64,000 bases of DNA from Georgenia sp. TF02-10 (GTDB lineage Bacteria > Actinomycetota > Actinomycetes > Actinomycetales > Actinomycetaceae): positions 62,001 to 126,000 of the forward strand of contig NZ_CP094289.1 in the NCBI RefSeq assembly GCF_022759505.1. The letters are read 5' to 3'. The translations under genes and the position numbers were made by a program. Within the stretch, counting starts at the first letter, position 1. The number at the start of each line of letters is the position of its first letter. Shown piece by piece: positions 1 to 8,295 of the stretch. Under the pieces are notes generated by a model that saw only the letters and a list, made by a program, of their open reading frames with translations, ran no database searches and was not told where the DNA came from.

Positions 1-497
1 GTGGACCAGGCGGCGACGGCGGACACCAGCGCGAAGCCGGTGGCGCCGATGAGCAGCAGCCGGCGGCGCCCGACCCGGTCCCCCAGCGCGCCCATCGGGA
101 CGAGCAGGCCGGCGAGCGTGAGCGGGTAGGCGTCGACGATCCACAGCAGCTGGCTGGCGCTCGGGCCCAGGGCGGAGGCGATGGCCGGCAGCGCGAAGCT
201 GAGCACGGTGTTGTCCACGGAGATGAGCAGCACCGGCAGCATCAGCACGGCGAGCACCGCCCACGGGCGGGTGGGCCGGGCGGCGGTGCCGGGGCGCGTG
301 CGGCCGACGGCGCCGGGGCGGGTGGGCCGGCCGGCGGTGTCGGGGCGCGTGCGGCCGACGGCGCCCGGGCGCGCCTGGTCGCCGCGGCGGCGGTCGGCGC
401 GGTGGGAGCGGCCGGGGCGGGGGCCGCGGGCGGCGCGGTCGGGGTCGCCGTCGTGCGGGCGGGGTGGACGGACGGCCGTCTCGGCGGGCGTGGGCAT
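1..497 (-). CDS. MFS drug-efflux transporter (DHA2-like), C-terminal part cut by the window edge
   Basis: Translated leftward from ATG at 497, the frame stays open to the window edge, giving about 165 residues. The first ~75 residues are an Arg/Pro/Gly-rich cytoplasmic leader. Transmembrane segment 1 (about residues 78-100) follows, carrying the D-N-T-V motif typical of 14-helix DHA2 transporters. Next come the W-I-V-D-A-Y segment and the MFS loop motif GALGDRVGRRRLL. Members are proton-driven exporters of drugs, dyes or antiseptics in the inner membrane. It is divergent from a TetR gene with a palindrome between them, the usual layout of a ligand-induced pump. The long leader is unusual and comes from a tandem repeat. 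Substrate unknown. Confidence 0.85.
   Translation of the reverse strand, partial: MPTPAETAVRPPRPHDGDPDRAARGPRPGRSHRADRRRGDQARPGAVGRTRPDTAGRPTRPGAVGRTRPGTAARPTRPWAVLAVLMLPVLLISVDNTVLSFALPAIASALGPSASQLLWIVDAYPLTLAGLLVPMGALGDRVGRRRLLLIGATGFALVSAVAAWS
266..367. repeat. Two 51-bp tandem copies inside the MFS leader
   Basis: Copies at 266-316 and 317-367 are nearly identical. The unit equals 17 codons, so the frame is kept and the transporter leader carries two near-identical 17-residue blocks rich in Arg, Pro, Gly and Thr ahead of the first membrane segment. Confidence 0.8.
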
Positions 498-522
498 GGC
501 AGGACCTCGGGATCGATCGAAC

Positions 523-542
523 TGTACCGGCTGGACGGTACA
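523..542. promoter_or_regulatory. Palindromic operator between MFS and TetR genes
   Basis: TGTACCG, 6 bp, then CGGTACA: a perfect inverted repeat with 7-bp arms, 25 bp before the MFS start and 41 bp before the TetR start. Position and symmetry fit a TetR dimer site controlling both genes. Binding is inferred. Confidence 0.7.
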
Positions 543-583
543 CCAACGCGGAGCGCAACACCGCTCCGGGTACGGTCATTCCC

Positions 584-1099
584 ATGTCGGCGACGCGCGA
601 CCGGATCCTCGACGCCTTCGAGTCCCTGCTCATCAGCCAGGGTCCGCGCGCCGCCACGCTCGGCGCCGTCGCCGCCGCCGCCGGGGTGTCCAAGGGCGGG
701 CTGCTCTACCACTTCCCCAGCAAGGCGGCGCTCGCCGAGGGCCAGCGCGCCCGGCTCGCCGCGCTCGGGTCGGCGGACGTGGCCGCCATGCGCGCCGCGC
801 CGGAGGGCGCGACGGCGGCCTACCTGCGCGGGTCGATGGAGTCCGGCAGCCCGCTGGACCGGGCGATCGTCGCGGCCGTGCGGCTGTCCGAGGAGCCCGG
901 GGAGGCGACGGCGGTGCTGGACGAGCTGCGCACCGGCTGGTACGACGCGCTGCTGGAGGAGCTCGGCGACCCGGCGCTCGCGCACGTCGTCCAGCTGATC
1001 GGGGACGGGATGTACTACAACGCCGTCACCGGCATCCGGGACGACACCGCGCTCGCCGACGCCCACACCGTGCTGGCCCGGCTCCGGCCCGGCGCCTGA
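584..1099 (+). CDS. TetR/AcrR family transcriptional regulator
   Basis: 171 residues. Residues ~5-50 are a TetR-type helix-turn-helix: R-D-R-I-L-D-A, then A-A-T-L-G-A-V-A-A-A-A-G-V-S, then the family signature K-G-G-L-L-Y-H-F-P-S-K. The remaining ~120 residues are the variable ligand and dimerization domain. I chose ATG 584 because the HTH begins right after it; the frame is open further upstream but would run through the operator. It is divergent from the efflux gene and most likely represses both that gene and itself until a ligand binds. Confidence 0.88.
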   Translation: MSATRDRILDAFESLLISQGPRAATLGAVAAAAGVSKGGLLYHFPSKAALAEGQRARLAALGSADVAAMRAAPEGATAAYLRGSMESGSPLDRAIVAAVRLSEEPGEATAVLDELRTGWYDALLEELGDPALAHVVQLIGDGMYYNAVTGIRDDTALADAHTVLARLRPGA

Positions 1100-1134
1100 C
1101 GCTGGCCGCGGCGGGCTGCCACCATGGGCGCACC

Positions 1135-1740
1135 ATGATCCGCCTGCTGCTCGCCGACGACGAGACCCTCATCCGCGACGCCCTCGCCGGCCTGCTCGGG
1201 CTGGAGGAGGACCTCGCAGTGGTGGCCACCGCCGCCTCCGGGCCCGAGGCGGTGGCCGCCGCCCGCAAGCACGTCCCCGACGTCGCCGTGCTGGACCTGC
1301 AGATGCCCGGCCTGGACGGGATCGCCGTCGCCGAGCAGCTCGCCGCCCAGGTGCCCGGCTGCCGCAGCGTCATCGTCACCAGCCACGGCCGTCCCGGGTA
1401 CCTGAAGAAGGCGCTGGCGGCCGGCGTCGCCGCCTTCCTGCCCAAGACCGTCTCGGCGCGGGTGCTGGCCGACGTCGTCCGCCAGGTGCACGCGGGCGGC
1501 CGGTACGTCGACCCCGAGCTGGCCGCCGCCGCGATCAGCGCCGGGGACTCGCCGCTGACCCCGCGGGAGTCCGACGTCCTCGAGCTCGCCGCCGAGGGCG
1601 CGCCGATCGAGGAGATCGCCCAGCGCGCCCACCTCTCCGCCGGCACGGTGCGCAACTACCTCTCCGCCGCAGCCGCGAAGCTCGGCGCCGCCAACCGGCA
1701 CGAGGCGGTCCACGTCGCCCGCCGGCACGGCTGGATCTGA
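1135..1740 (+). CDS. NarL/LuxR-family response regulator (DesR-like)
   Basis: 201 residues. The receiver domain (~1-115) has acidic residues Asp8/Asp9, phospho-acceptor Asp54 in V-L-D-L-Q-M-P-G, Thr/Ser at 82-83 and Lys104. The C-terminal LuxR-type HTH (~138-195) begins L-T-P-R-E-S-D-V-L-E-L-A-A-E-G. An in-frame ATG lies four codons upstream (1123), but M-I-R-L-L-L-A-D-D is the usual start of this family. No kinase is adjacent. The closest candidate partner is the DesK-type kinase at 4886-6208, beyond a repair gene and an ABC exporter. Pairing is inferred. Confidence 0.88.
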   Translation: MIRLLLADDETLIRDALAGLLGLEEDLAVVATAASGPEAVAAARKHVPDVAVLDLQMPGLDGIAVAEQLAAQVPGCRSVIVTSHGRPGYLKKALAAGVAAFLPKTVSARVLADVVRQVHAGGRYVDPELAAAAISAGDSPLTPRESDVLELAAEGAPIEEIAQRAHLSAGTVRNYLSAAAAKLGAANRHEAVHVARRHGWI

Positions 1741-1841
1741 CCGGCGCGCCGGGAGCGGCCGGGGCCGGCCGGCGCAGGCCACCGCCACCGCCCCGGTCGG
1801 CCGGTGCTGGCGCCGGCCGCCCGCCGCCTAGGCTCCTGCCC

Positions 1842-2603
1842 ATGGGACAGATCGGTGCGCACGTCCGTGACGAGGACCCGGTGGCGGCCGGGCGGGAGGT
1901 GGGCGCGGAGATCGTGCAGTTCTTCCTCGCCAACCCGCAGGGCTGGAAGAAGCCGCAGCCGCGCCCGGACGCGGCCGAGGTGGTCGCCTCCGGGCTGGGC
2001 GTCTACGCCCACGCGCCGTACCTGGTCAACGTCGCTTCGACGAACAACAAGATCCGCATCCCCAGCCGCAACATGATCGCCCAGCACGCGGCGGCGGCCG
2101 CGGCGCTCGGCGGGCGCGGGCTCATCGTGCACGGCGGCCACGTCGGCGCCGGCGACGACGTCGCCGTCGGGGTGGCCAACTGGCGCAAGACGCTCGAGCG
2201 CGCGACCTACCCGGTCCGGGTCCTGGTGGAGAACACCGCCGGCGGGGAGAACGCGTGCGCCCGGGACCTGGACCGGCTCGCCCTGCTCTGGGACGCCGTC
2301 GGGGAGTTCGACGTCGGCTTCTGCCTGGACACCTGCCACGCCTGGGCGGCCGGGCTGGACCTGGAGACCGTCGTCGACGACGTCCGGGCGATCACCGGCC
2401 GGATCGACCTCGTGCACGCCAACAGCTCGCGGGACCCGGCCGGCTCGAGCCGGGACCGGCACGCCAGCTTCGCCACCGGCACGATCCCGCCCGAGCTCAT
2501 CGCGCACGTCGTCCGGGAGGCCGGCTGCGACGCGCTGGTGGAGACCCCGGCGGAACGCCAGGCGGAGGACATCGCCTTCCTGCGGGCCGCGCTCGCCGGC
2601 TGA
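1842..2603 (+). CDS. nfo: Deoxyribonuclease IV / AP endonuclease (EndoIV family, TIM barrel)
   Basis: 253 residues, close to the length of actinobacterial endonuclease IV. The N-terminus G-A-H-V, the A-H-A-P-Y-L-V-N segment near residue 56, H-G-G-H-V near 97, V-E-N-T-A-G-G near 130, D-T-C-H-A near 160, and the late H-A-N-S-S-R-D and V-E-T-P segments are the Zn-ligand and barrel motifs of the AP endonuclease 2 family. It would nick 5' of abasic sites in base excision repair. It lies between a response regulator and an ABC exporter with no operon link visible. Confidence 0.85.
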   Translation: MGQIGAHVRDEDPVAAGREVGAEIVQFFLANPQGWKKPQPRPDAAEVVASGLGVYAHAPYLVNVASTNNKIRIPSRNMIAQHAAAAAALGGRGLIVHGGHVGAGDDVAVGVANWRKTLERATYPVRVLVENTAGGENACARDLDRLALLWDAVGEFDVGFCLDTCHAWAAGLDLETVVDDVRAITGRIDLVHANSSRDPAGSSRDRHASFATGTIPPELIAHVVREAGCDALVETPAERQAEDIAFLRAALAG

Positions 2604-2879
2604 CCGCCCGTCGGGGCGTGGTGACGGTGGCCGGCGCCGGGGGCGTGGCGACGGCGACCGGCGCCGGTCGGGCGGGCACAGGGGGCCCGGGCGGCACGGG
2701 TGGGTGGGCGGGTTTGAGGCGACGGCGGCACCCGGGCGGCGGCGGCACCCGTCGGCCGGGCGACCCGGAGCCCCCGACCGGCCCGGATGACATCTGTCAT
2801 GCCCCGCCCGGGCACGCGTCACGAGAACCGGTGACCCCGCGCACCGGTCAGCGCCCGGATCCCGCGGGAGCGTGGGGGC

Positions 2880-3848
2880 ATGGACACCTCAGTGATCACC
2901 GCCCACGCGCTGCGCCGGACCTACGGCTCGGGCAGCGACTCCTTCGAGGCCGTCCGCGGCATCGACCTGCAGGTCCGGCGCGGGGAGCTCTTCGCCCTGC
3001 TCGGCACCAACGGCGCCGGGAAGACCTCCACCCTGGAGGTCCTCGAGGGCCTCGCGCCCGCCTCCGCCGGGCGGGTCCGGGTCCTCGGCCACGACCCCTA
3101 CCGCGAGCGCCACGCGGTGCGCCCGCGCACCGGGACGATGCTGCAGGACGCCGGCTTCCCACCCGAGCTGACCGCCGCGGAGACCGCCCGGCTCTGGCAC
3201 GGCACGCTCTCCCGGCCGGTGCCGGTGGACCAGGCCCTGGCCGCCGTCGGCCTCGAGCACCGCGCCGGCGTGCACGTCGCCGCTCTCTCCGGCGGGGAGC
3301 AGCGCCGCCTCGACCTCGCCCTCGCCATCATGGGCCGCCCCGAGGTCCTCTTCCTCGACGAGCCGACCACCGGCCTGGACCCGCAGTCCCGGCGGGCCAC
3401 CTGGGACCTGGTCGCCGGCCTCCTGCACGAGGGCGTCACCGTGCTGCTCACCACGCACTACCTGGAGGAGGCCGAGACGCTCGCCGACCGGCTCGCCATC
3501 ATGCACGCCGGCCGGGTCGCGCGGGCGGGCACCGTGGCCGAGATCGTGGCGACGGAGACCGCCCGGATCACCTTCGCCGACGACGCCGACGTCCCCGCCC
3601 TGGAGCTCACCGCCCTGCCGGCCCTCGCCGCGGCGCCGGCCCGCGAGCGCGGCCGGTGGACGCTGACCGCCACCGACCTGCAGGTCACCCTCACCGCCCT
3701 GCTCACCGCCGCCGGCGACGCCGGCGTGCAGCTGACCGGCCTGGAGGCCCGCAGCGCCAGCCTGGAGCAGGCCTTCCTCGCCGTCGCCGCCGACGACGAC
3801 GCCCCCACCGCCCACGGCAGCCGGCGTACCGCGCCGGTGGCCGCCTGA
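2880..3848 (+). CDS. ABC transporter ATP-binding protein (drug/antibiotic exporter type)
   Basis: 322 residues. Walker A G-T-N-G-A-G-K-T, signature L-S-G-G-E-Q-R-R-L-D-L-A, Walker B V-L-F-L-D-E-P-T-T-G-L-D, and the switch His in L-L-T-T-H-Y-L-E-E-A-E. About 80 C-terminal residues past the ATPase core match the accessory region of CcmA/DrrA-type exporters. The permease follows after 15 bp with a ribosome site in the gap, so the two form an exporter. A sensor kinase lies further downstream, suggesting the exporter answers to a membrane stress or drug signal; substrate unknown. Confidence 0.88.
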   Translation: MDTSVITAHALRRTYGSGSDSFEAVRGIDLQVRRGELFALLGTNGAGKTSTLEVLEGLAPASAGRVRVLGHDPYRERHAVRPRTGTMLQDAGFPPELTAAETARLWHGTLSRPVPVDQALAAVGLEHRAGVHVAALSGGEQRRLDLALAIMGRPEVLFLDEPTTGLDPQSRRATWDLVAGLLHEGVTVLLTTHYLEEAETLADRLAIMHAGRVARAGTVAEIVATETARITFADDADVPALELTALPALAAAPARERGRWTLTATDLQVTLTALLTAAGDAGVQLTGLEARSASLEQAFLAVAADDDAPTAHGSRRTAPVAA

Positions 3849-3863
3849 GAACGGAGCGCCCCG

Positions 3864-4718
3864 ATGACCACCCTGACCCCCACCGCCCCGGCCCCGGCCG
3901 CCGCGTCCCGCCCGGCCTGGCGTGGCGCGCTCCGGCGCCTCACCGCCCTCGCCCGGGCCGAGCTCACCCTGCTCGTCCGCAACAAGGTTGCGGTGTTCTA
4001 CGCCGTCCTCGCCGCCCCGGTCTTCGTCCTCGCCCTCGGCAGCTCCGGCCTGCTGGACAACATCGCCGACGTCATGCCGGGCGGCGGCATGACGACCATG
4101 CTGGTCGTGCTGCTCGTGCTGATGGGGATGTCGATGTCGGTGTACATCAACGTCACCACCGCCGTCGTCGCCCGCCGCGAGGCCCTCGTCCTCAAGCGGC
4201 TGCGGACCGGGGAGTCGCGCGCCTGGGAGATCCTCACCGCCGTCGCCACGCCCAACGTGATGATCCTGCTGGCGCAGGTCGTCCTGGTCACCGCCGCCCT
4301 CGCCGTCGTCCTGGAGGCACCGGCGCTGACCAACCCGCTCGTCGCCGCCCTCGGCGTGCTCCTCGGCGGCGTCGTCTTCGCCGAGCTCGCCTACCTCACC
4401 GGGGTCAGGACCCGCACGGTGGAGTCCGCCCAGCTCACCACCATGCCGCTGTTCATCCTGTCCTTCTTCGCCTCCGGGTTCATCATCCCGCTGCCGATCC
4501 TGCCCGACGCCGTCGCCGCCGTGCTGCGCTACCTGCCCGTCTACCCGGTCACCGAGCTCGTGACGATCGGGGTCGGCGGGGCCACCATGGCCGGCGAGCC
4601 GCTGGACCTGGCGGCGACCTTCGCCGCCGCCGCCCAGCCGCTCGCGGTCATGGCCGTGTGGGCCGTCGTCCTCGGCTACGCCGCCGCCCGGTACATGCGC
4701 TGGGAGCCGCGGCGCTGA
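3864..4718 (+). CDS. ABC-2 type transporter permease
   Basis: 284 residues. A ~25-residue Ala/Pro-rich start is followed by A-R-A-E-L-T-L-L-V-R-N-K, the amphipathic lead-in typical of ABC-2 permeases, and six predicted membrane segments (about residues 43-65, 78-100, 130-155, 160-185, 200-222 and 245-275). The sequence S-F-F-A-S-G-F-I-I-P in the fifth segment is characteristic. It is the membrane half of the exporter encoded with the preceding ATPase. Confidence 0.87.
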   Translation: MTTLTPTAPAPAAASRPAWRGALRRLTALARAELTLLVRNKVAVFYAVLAAPVFVLALGSSGLLDNIADVMPGGGMTTMLVVLLVLMGMSMSVYINVTTAVVARREALVLKRLRTGESRAWEILTAVATPNVMILLAQVVLVTAALAVVLEAPALTNPLVAALGVLLGGVVFAELAYLTGVRTRTVESAQLTTMPLFILSFFASGFIIPLPILPDAVAAVLRYLPVYPVTELVTIGVGGATMAGEPLDLAATFAAAAQPLAVMAVWAVVLGYAAARYMRWEPRR

Positions 4719-4885
4719 GCGGCGGGACTGGGGGTCCGGGCCGGGGCGCCGCCTCGGCGCCGAGACCCGCTCGGCGGGGTGCGCCGGGCGCCGGGGTCGC
4801 GACGCCGAGACCTGGGCAGGGGCCGCGGCACCGAGACCTGGGCCGGGGCACCGGGCGGACCACCGATGCTGGGAGAGTTGAGACC

Positions 4886-6208
4886 GTGACGAGCACGAGC
4901 GGGCCGCGCGGGCGCACCGACCCGGAGCGCTTCGACCTGTACACCCGGTGGTCGCTCTACCTCCTCCTCTTCACCACGCCGCTGCTCGGCGTCGGGGCCG
5001 TCGACGGCCTCGCGCAGGGGCCGGCCGTGCGCGGCTACCTCCTCGGCCTGGTCCTCGAGGCGGCCGTCGCGGCCCGGGTGACGGCCCTGGCGCTGCGCCG
5101 GTTCCTCGCCGGCGCGCGGGTGCCCGCCGGCTGGTACCTCGCCCTCGGGCTGGTCGCCGCGGCCGGGGCGGGCACCGCCGCGCTCGCCGTCCCCCCGGCC
5201 GAGGGCCTGGCCGGGCGCGCCGGCGCCGTGGCCGTCCCGCTCGGGGTGGCGCTCATGGCCCTCGCCCCGGTGCTGCGCACGCGGTGGCTGGTCCTCGGGA
5301 CCCTCGCCGTCGCCGGCGCCGCGGCCGCGTCCTTCGCCCTGCCGGTCCCGGGCGGCCCGGACCCCGGGGTGCACCCGCTCCCCGCGGCGATCAGCATCAC
5401 CTTCGCCGTCGGCGGGATCGCGGCGAGCTTCCGGCTCTCGGCCTGGATGCTCGGCGTGGTGTGGGCGCAGGAGCGGATGCGGACCGTGCACGCCCGGCTC
5501 GCCGTCGCCGAGGAGCGGCTGCGCTTCTCCCGCGACCTGCACGACGTCGTCGGCCGCACGCTCTCCGGCATCGCGATGAAGAGCGAGCTCGCCGCCGAGC
5601 TGGCCCGGCGCGGCCACGACGGCGCCGTCGAGCAGATGCTCGAGGTGCGCGGGCTCGCGCAGGACGCGCTCCAGGAGGTCCGCGGCGTCGTCGCCGGGTA
5701 CCGGGCGGTGGACCTCGCCACCGAGCTCGACGGTGCCCGGTCGGTGCTCCGCTCGGCCGGGGTGAGCACCCGGGTGATCGGCGAGGGCACCACGCTGCCC
5801 GCGCCGGTCCAGCAGGCGCTCGCCTGGGTGGTCCGCGAGGCGGTGACCAACGTCGTGCGGCACGCCCGGCCCGGCTCGTGCACGATCGACCTCGACCTCG
5901 ACCGGGAGCCCGACCGGGCCGGAAGCGGGCGGGGCGATGTCGCCCGGCTGCGGATCGTCAACGACGGCGCGGGCCCGGACACCGGCCCCGGCACCGGCTC
6001 CGGCCTGATCGGGCTGCGGGAGCGGCTCGCCGCGGTCGGCGGCGAGCTGAGCACCAGCGCGGGTAGCGGGACGTTCACCCTGACCGCGACCGTGCCGCTG
6101 ACCGCCGCGCCGAGGGCGGCTACGGGGCCGGCAGCGGATGGGCAGGCACCGACCGGGCGGACGGCGCTCGGGCAGACGGGGCCGGTGACACCGGCCGGCG
6201 GCGCATGA
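4886..6208 (+). CDS. Sensor histidine kinase, DesK/NarX-type (HisKA_3)
   Basis: 440 residues from GTG 4886, preceded by GGGAGAG eight bases upstream. The first ~190 residues hold four to six hydrophobic segments without a large extracytoplasmic domain, as in DesK. The phospho-acceptor is His219 in S-R-D-L-H-D-V-V-G-R-T-L-S. The ATPase domain shows V-R-E-A-V-T-N-V-V-R-H-A and V-N-D-G-A-G plus G-S-G-L-I-G-L-R-E-R. A ~40-residue Ala/Pro/Gly tail follows the ATPase. No regulator gene is adjacent; the response regulator at 1135-1740 is the best candidate. Confidence 0.88.
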   Translation: MTSTSGPRGRTDPERFDLYTRWSLYLLLFTTPLLGVGAVDGLAQGPAVRGYLLGLVLEAAVAARVTALALRRFLAGARVPAGWYLALGLVAAAGAGTAALAVPPAEGLAGRAGAVAVPLGVALMALAPVLRTRWLVLGTLAVAGAAAASFALPVPGGPDPGVHPLPAAISITFAVGGIAASFRLSAWMLGVVWAQERMRTVHARLAVAEERLRFSRDLHDVVGRTLSGIAMKSELAAELARRGHDGAVEQMLEVRGLAQDALQEVRGVVAGYRAVDLATELDGARSVLRSAGVSTRVIGEGTTLPAPVQQALAWVVREAVTNVVRHARPGSCTIDLDLDREPDRAGSGRGDVARLRIVNDGAGPDTGPGTGSGLIGLRERLAAVGGELSTSAGSGTFTLTATVPLTAAPRAATGPAADGQAPTGRTALGQTGPVTPAGGA

Positions 6209-6373
6209 CACGACGAGCAGCGACGGAGCTTCCCGCTCCTCGTCGAGGACGGTGAGCCCGCCCGGCCGCTCCGCCGCTCCCGCCCGGGGTGACCGCGGCC
6301 GCCGGCGTGCGCGGCGCCGTCGGCTGGCCCAGGCTGGACGGGTACCCACGCAACCGACCAGTCAGGAGGAGCG

Positions 6374-7294
6374 ATGGCTACCGACGACGCCAGCGCCACC
6401 ACGACCGACCAGCTCACCTTCACCAACCCGGTCACCCGGTACCCGACGATCAGCCCGCCCGAGCAGCAGCAGGACGAGCCCGGCCTGGAGTCGCAGATCG
6501 AGCCGCAGGCCGACCTCGGGGAGCAGTCCTACCGCGGCACCGGCCGGCTGGAGGGCCGCAAGGCGCTGGTCACCGGCGCCGACTCCGGGATCGGCGCCGC
6601 GGTCGCGATCGCCTTCGCCCGGGAGGGGGCGGACGTCGCCATCACCTACCTGCCCAGCGAGGAGCGGGACGCCCAGCACGTCGCCGAGGTGATCCGCGAC
6701 GCCGGCAGCACGGCGGTGACCATCCCGGGCGACCTGACCGACCCGGCGTTCTGCCAGGAGGTGGTCGAGCGCGCCGCCGCCGAGCTGGCCGGGCTGGACA
6801 TCCTGGTCAACAACGCCGGCAAGCAGGTCGCCGTCGAGAGCCTGGAGGAGCTGCCCGACGACCAGCTTGAGCAGACCTACCAGGCCAACGTCCTGGCCAT
6901 GTTCCGGATCACCAAGGCCGCGCTCAAGCACCTGCCGCCCGGCTCGACGATCATCAACACCACCTCCATCGAGGCGTACAAGCCCGCGCCGATCCTGCTG
7001 GACTACGCCTCCACCAAGGCCGCCATAAACAACTTCACCAAGGGGCTGGCCCAGCAGCTTGCGCCGAAGGGCATCCGGGTCAACGCCGTGGCGCCCGGCC
7101 CGGTCTGGACCCCGCTCCAGACCAGCGGGGGCCAGCCGCCGGAGAAGCTGCCGCAGTTCGGGCAGAGCACCCCGCTCGGCCGGGCCGGGCAGCCCACCGA
7201 GATGGCGCCCGCGTACGTGTTCCTCGCCTCGCCGGAGTCCAGCTTCGTGATCGGCGAGACGCTCAACGCCAACGGCGGCATGCCGACGCCGTAG
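6374..7294 (+). CDS. SDR family oxidoreductase (YghA/general-stress-protein-39 type)
   Basis: 306 residues, with ribosome site AGGAGG just upstream. A ~55-residue N-terminal extension (F-T-N-P-V-T-R-Y-P, then P-E-Q-Q-Q-D-E-P-G) precedes the Rossmann core and is typical of the YghA/YdaD subgroup. The cofactor motif is T-G-A-D-S-G-I-G near residue 70, then N-N-A-G. Catalytic residues are Ser in N-T-T-S-I-E-A-Y and Tyr/Lys in Y-A-S-T-K. The C-terminus G-E-T-L-N-A-N-G-G-M fits the family. An NAD(P)H-dependent oxidoreductase; substrate unknown, often stress-linked. Confidence 0.9.
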   Translation: MATDDASATTTDQLTFTNPVTRYPTISPPEQQQDEPGLESQIEPQADLGEQSYRGTGRLEGRKALVTGADSGIGAAVAIAFAREGADVAITYLPSEERDAQHVAEVIRDAGSTAVTIPGDLTDPAFCQEVVERAAAELAGLDILVNNAGKQVAVESLEELPDDQLEQTYQANVLAMFRITKAALKHLPPGSTIINTTSIEAYKPAPILLDYASTKAAINNFTKGLAQQLAPKGIRVNAVAPGPVWTPLQTSGGQPPEKLPQFGQSTPLGRAGQPTEMAPAYVFLASPESSFVIGETLNANGGMPTP

Positions 7295-7317
7295 CGGGCG
7301 GCGCTTCGCCAGCGGCG

Positions 7318-8295
7318 TCACCGACGCGGCCGGCCGGCCGCTCCCGCGGCCAGCGGTGCCGGGCGCCTGACCGACGGCGCCGACGGCGGCCGACCGCCGG
7401 CCGTCCGCCCACCAGTGGGCGCTCCGGTCGGCGCGGCCTCGGCGACGTCGTCCGGATCCACCTCGCCCAGCCGCACCAGCCAGGCGAGGACCTCGGCGGA
7501 GAGCACCCGCCGCCGGCGCAGCGCGGCCGGCAGCTCGCGCACCGCGTCCGCGGCGCCGGCCCGCTCCGGCGGCTCGCCGTGCCACGCCCGCTGCAGGCGG
7601 GCCGTGGCCGCGGGCCAGGGCAGCCGCATGAACCCGGTGAGCACCGCCGCCCGGGCCACCTGGCGGCGCCGCTGCGCGGCAAGGTGCCGGCGGGCGCGGG
7701 GCTGCCGGTGCACCACGACGTCGTCCCGGTAGGCCAGGTGCCAGCCCTGCTCGGCCAGATCCCAGGCGAGCCGCTCCTCCTCGCCGGGAGAGCCGACTAC
7801 CGGGTCGAACCCGCCGGCCGCCAGGAAGGCCGACCGACGCACCACCGCGGCGCCGGCGACGAACCCGAGCAGGCCCGGGGCGCCGTCGACGGGCGGCAGC
7901 GGCGAGGCGGCCAGCGGCGCGCACGCCGGGTCCGGGCGCCCGTCCGGGCCGAGGATGCGGGCGGCCACCACGGCGAGCCGGGGTGCGGCGTCCAGGGCCC
8001 GGGCGGCTGCGGCGAGGGAGCGGGCCGGCCACCAGGAGTCGGCGTCGGCGAGGGCCACGTACTCGCTCCCCGCCCGCCGCACCCCGAGGGTCCGGGCGTA
8101 CGCGCCGGCGTCGCGGCGCAGGTGGACCACGGTGACGGCGGGGCAGGCGCCGCGCACGGCGGCCGCGGAGCCGTCCGTGGAGGCGTTGTCCACGTAGATG
8201 ACCGGGGCGGGCTGGCGGTCGAGGGTGGCGAGCAGCTCTGCCCGGCGGTCCCGGCCGGCGACGACGACCGTGACGGGTGGGGCGGCCGCGCTCAC
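7318..8295 (-). CDS. Glycosyltransferase family 2
   Basis: 325 residues from GTG 8295. The GT-A fold begins V-T-V-V-V-A-G-R-D-R-R, with V-D-N-A-S-T-D-G-S near residue 35, the metal-binding A-L-A-D-A-D-S-W-W (D-x-D type) near 90, and a G-G-F-D-P-V-V-G-S-P-G-E-E-E segment near 175, the usual acceptor-side acidic motif. The last ~50 residues are low complexity. The start overlaps the stop of the metallo-beta-lactamase gene by 4 nt (GTGA), so the two are translationally coupled. Acceptor unknown. Confidence 0.85.
   Translation of the reverse strand: MSAAAPPVTVVVAGRDRRAELLATLDRQPAPVIYVDNASTDGSAAAVRGACPAVTVVHLRRDAGAYARTLGVRRAGSEYVALADADSWWPARSLAAAARALDAAPRLAVVAARILGPDGRPDPACAPLAASPLPPVDGAPGLLGFVAGAAVVRRSAFLAAGGFDPVVGSPGEEERLAWDLAEQGWHLAYRDDVVVHRQPRARRHLAAQRRRQVARAAVLTGFMRLPWPAATARLQRAWHGEPPERAGAADAVRELPAALRRRRVLSAEVLAWLVRLGEVDPDDVAEAAPTGAPTGGRTAGGRPPSAPSVRRPAPLAAGAAGRPRR

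Noticed and set aside
1123-1134. In-frame upstream ATG for the response regulator.
   Set aside because: It adds four residues before the usual family start and has no better ribosome site.
2255-4885. A very long open frame reaching from the AP endonuclease gene to the histidine kinase.
   Set aside because: Only the part from 4886 has family similarity; the rest is the high-GC shadow of the endonuclease, ABC and permease genes in other frames.
4676-6349. Long open frame antisense to the histidine kinase.
   Set aside because: Composition is Arg/Gly/Pro/His noise typical of the opposite strand of a GC-rich gene; no motifs.
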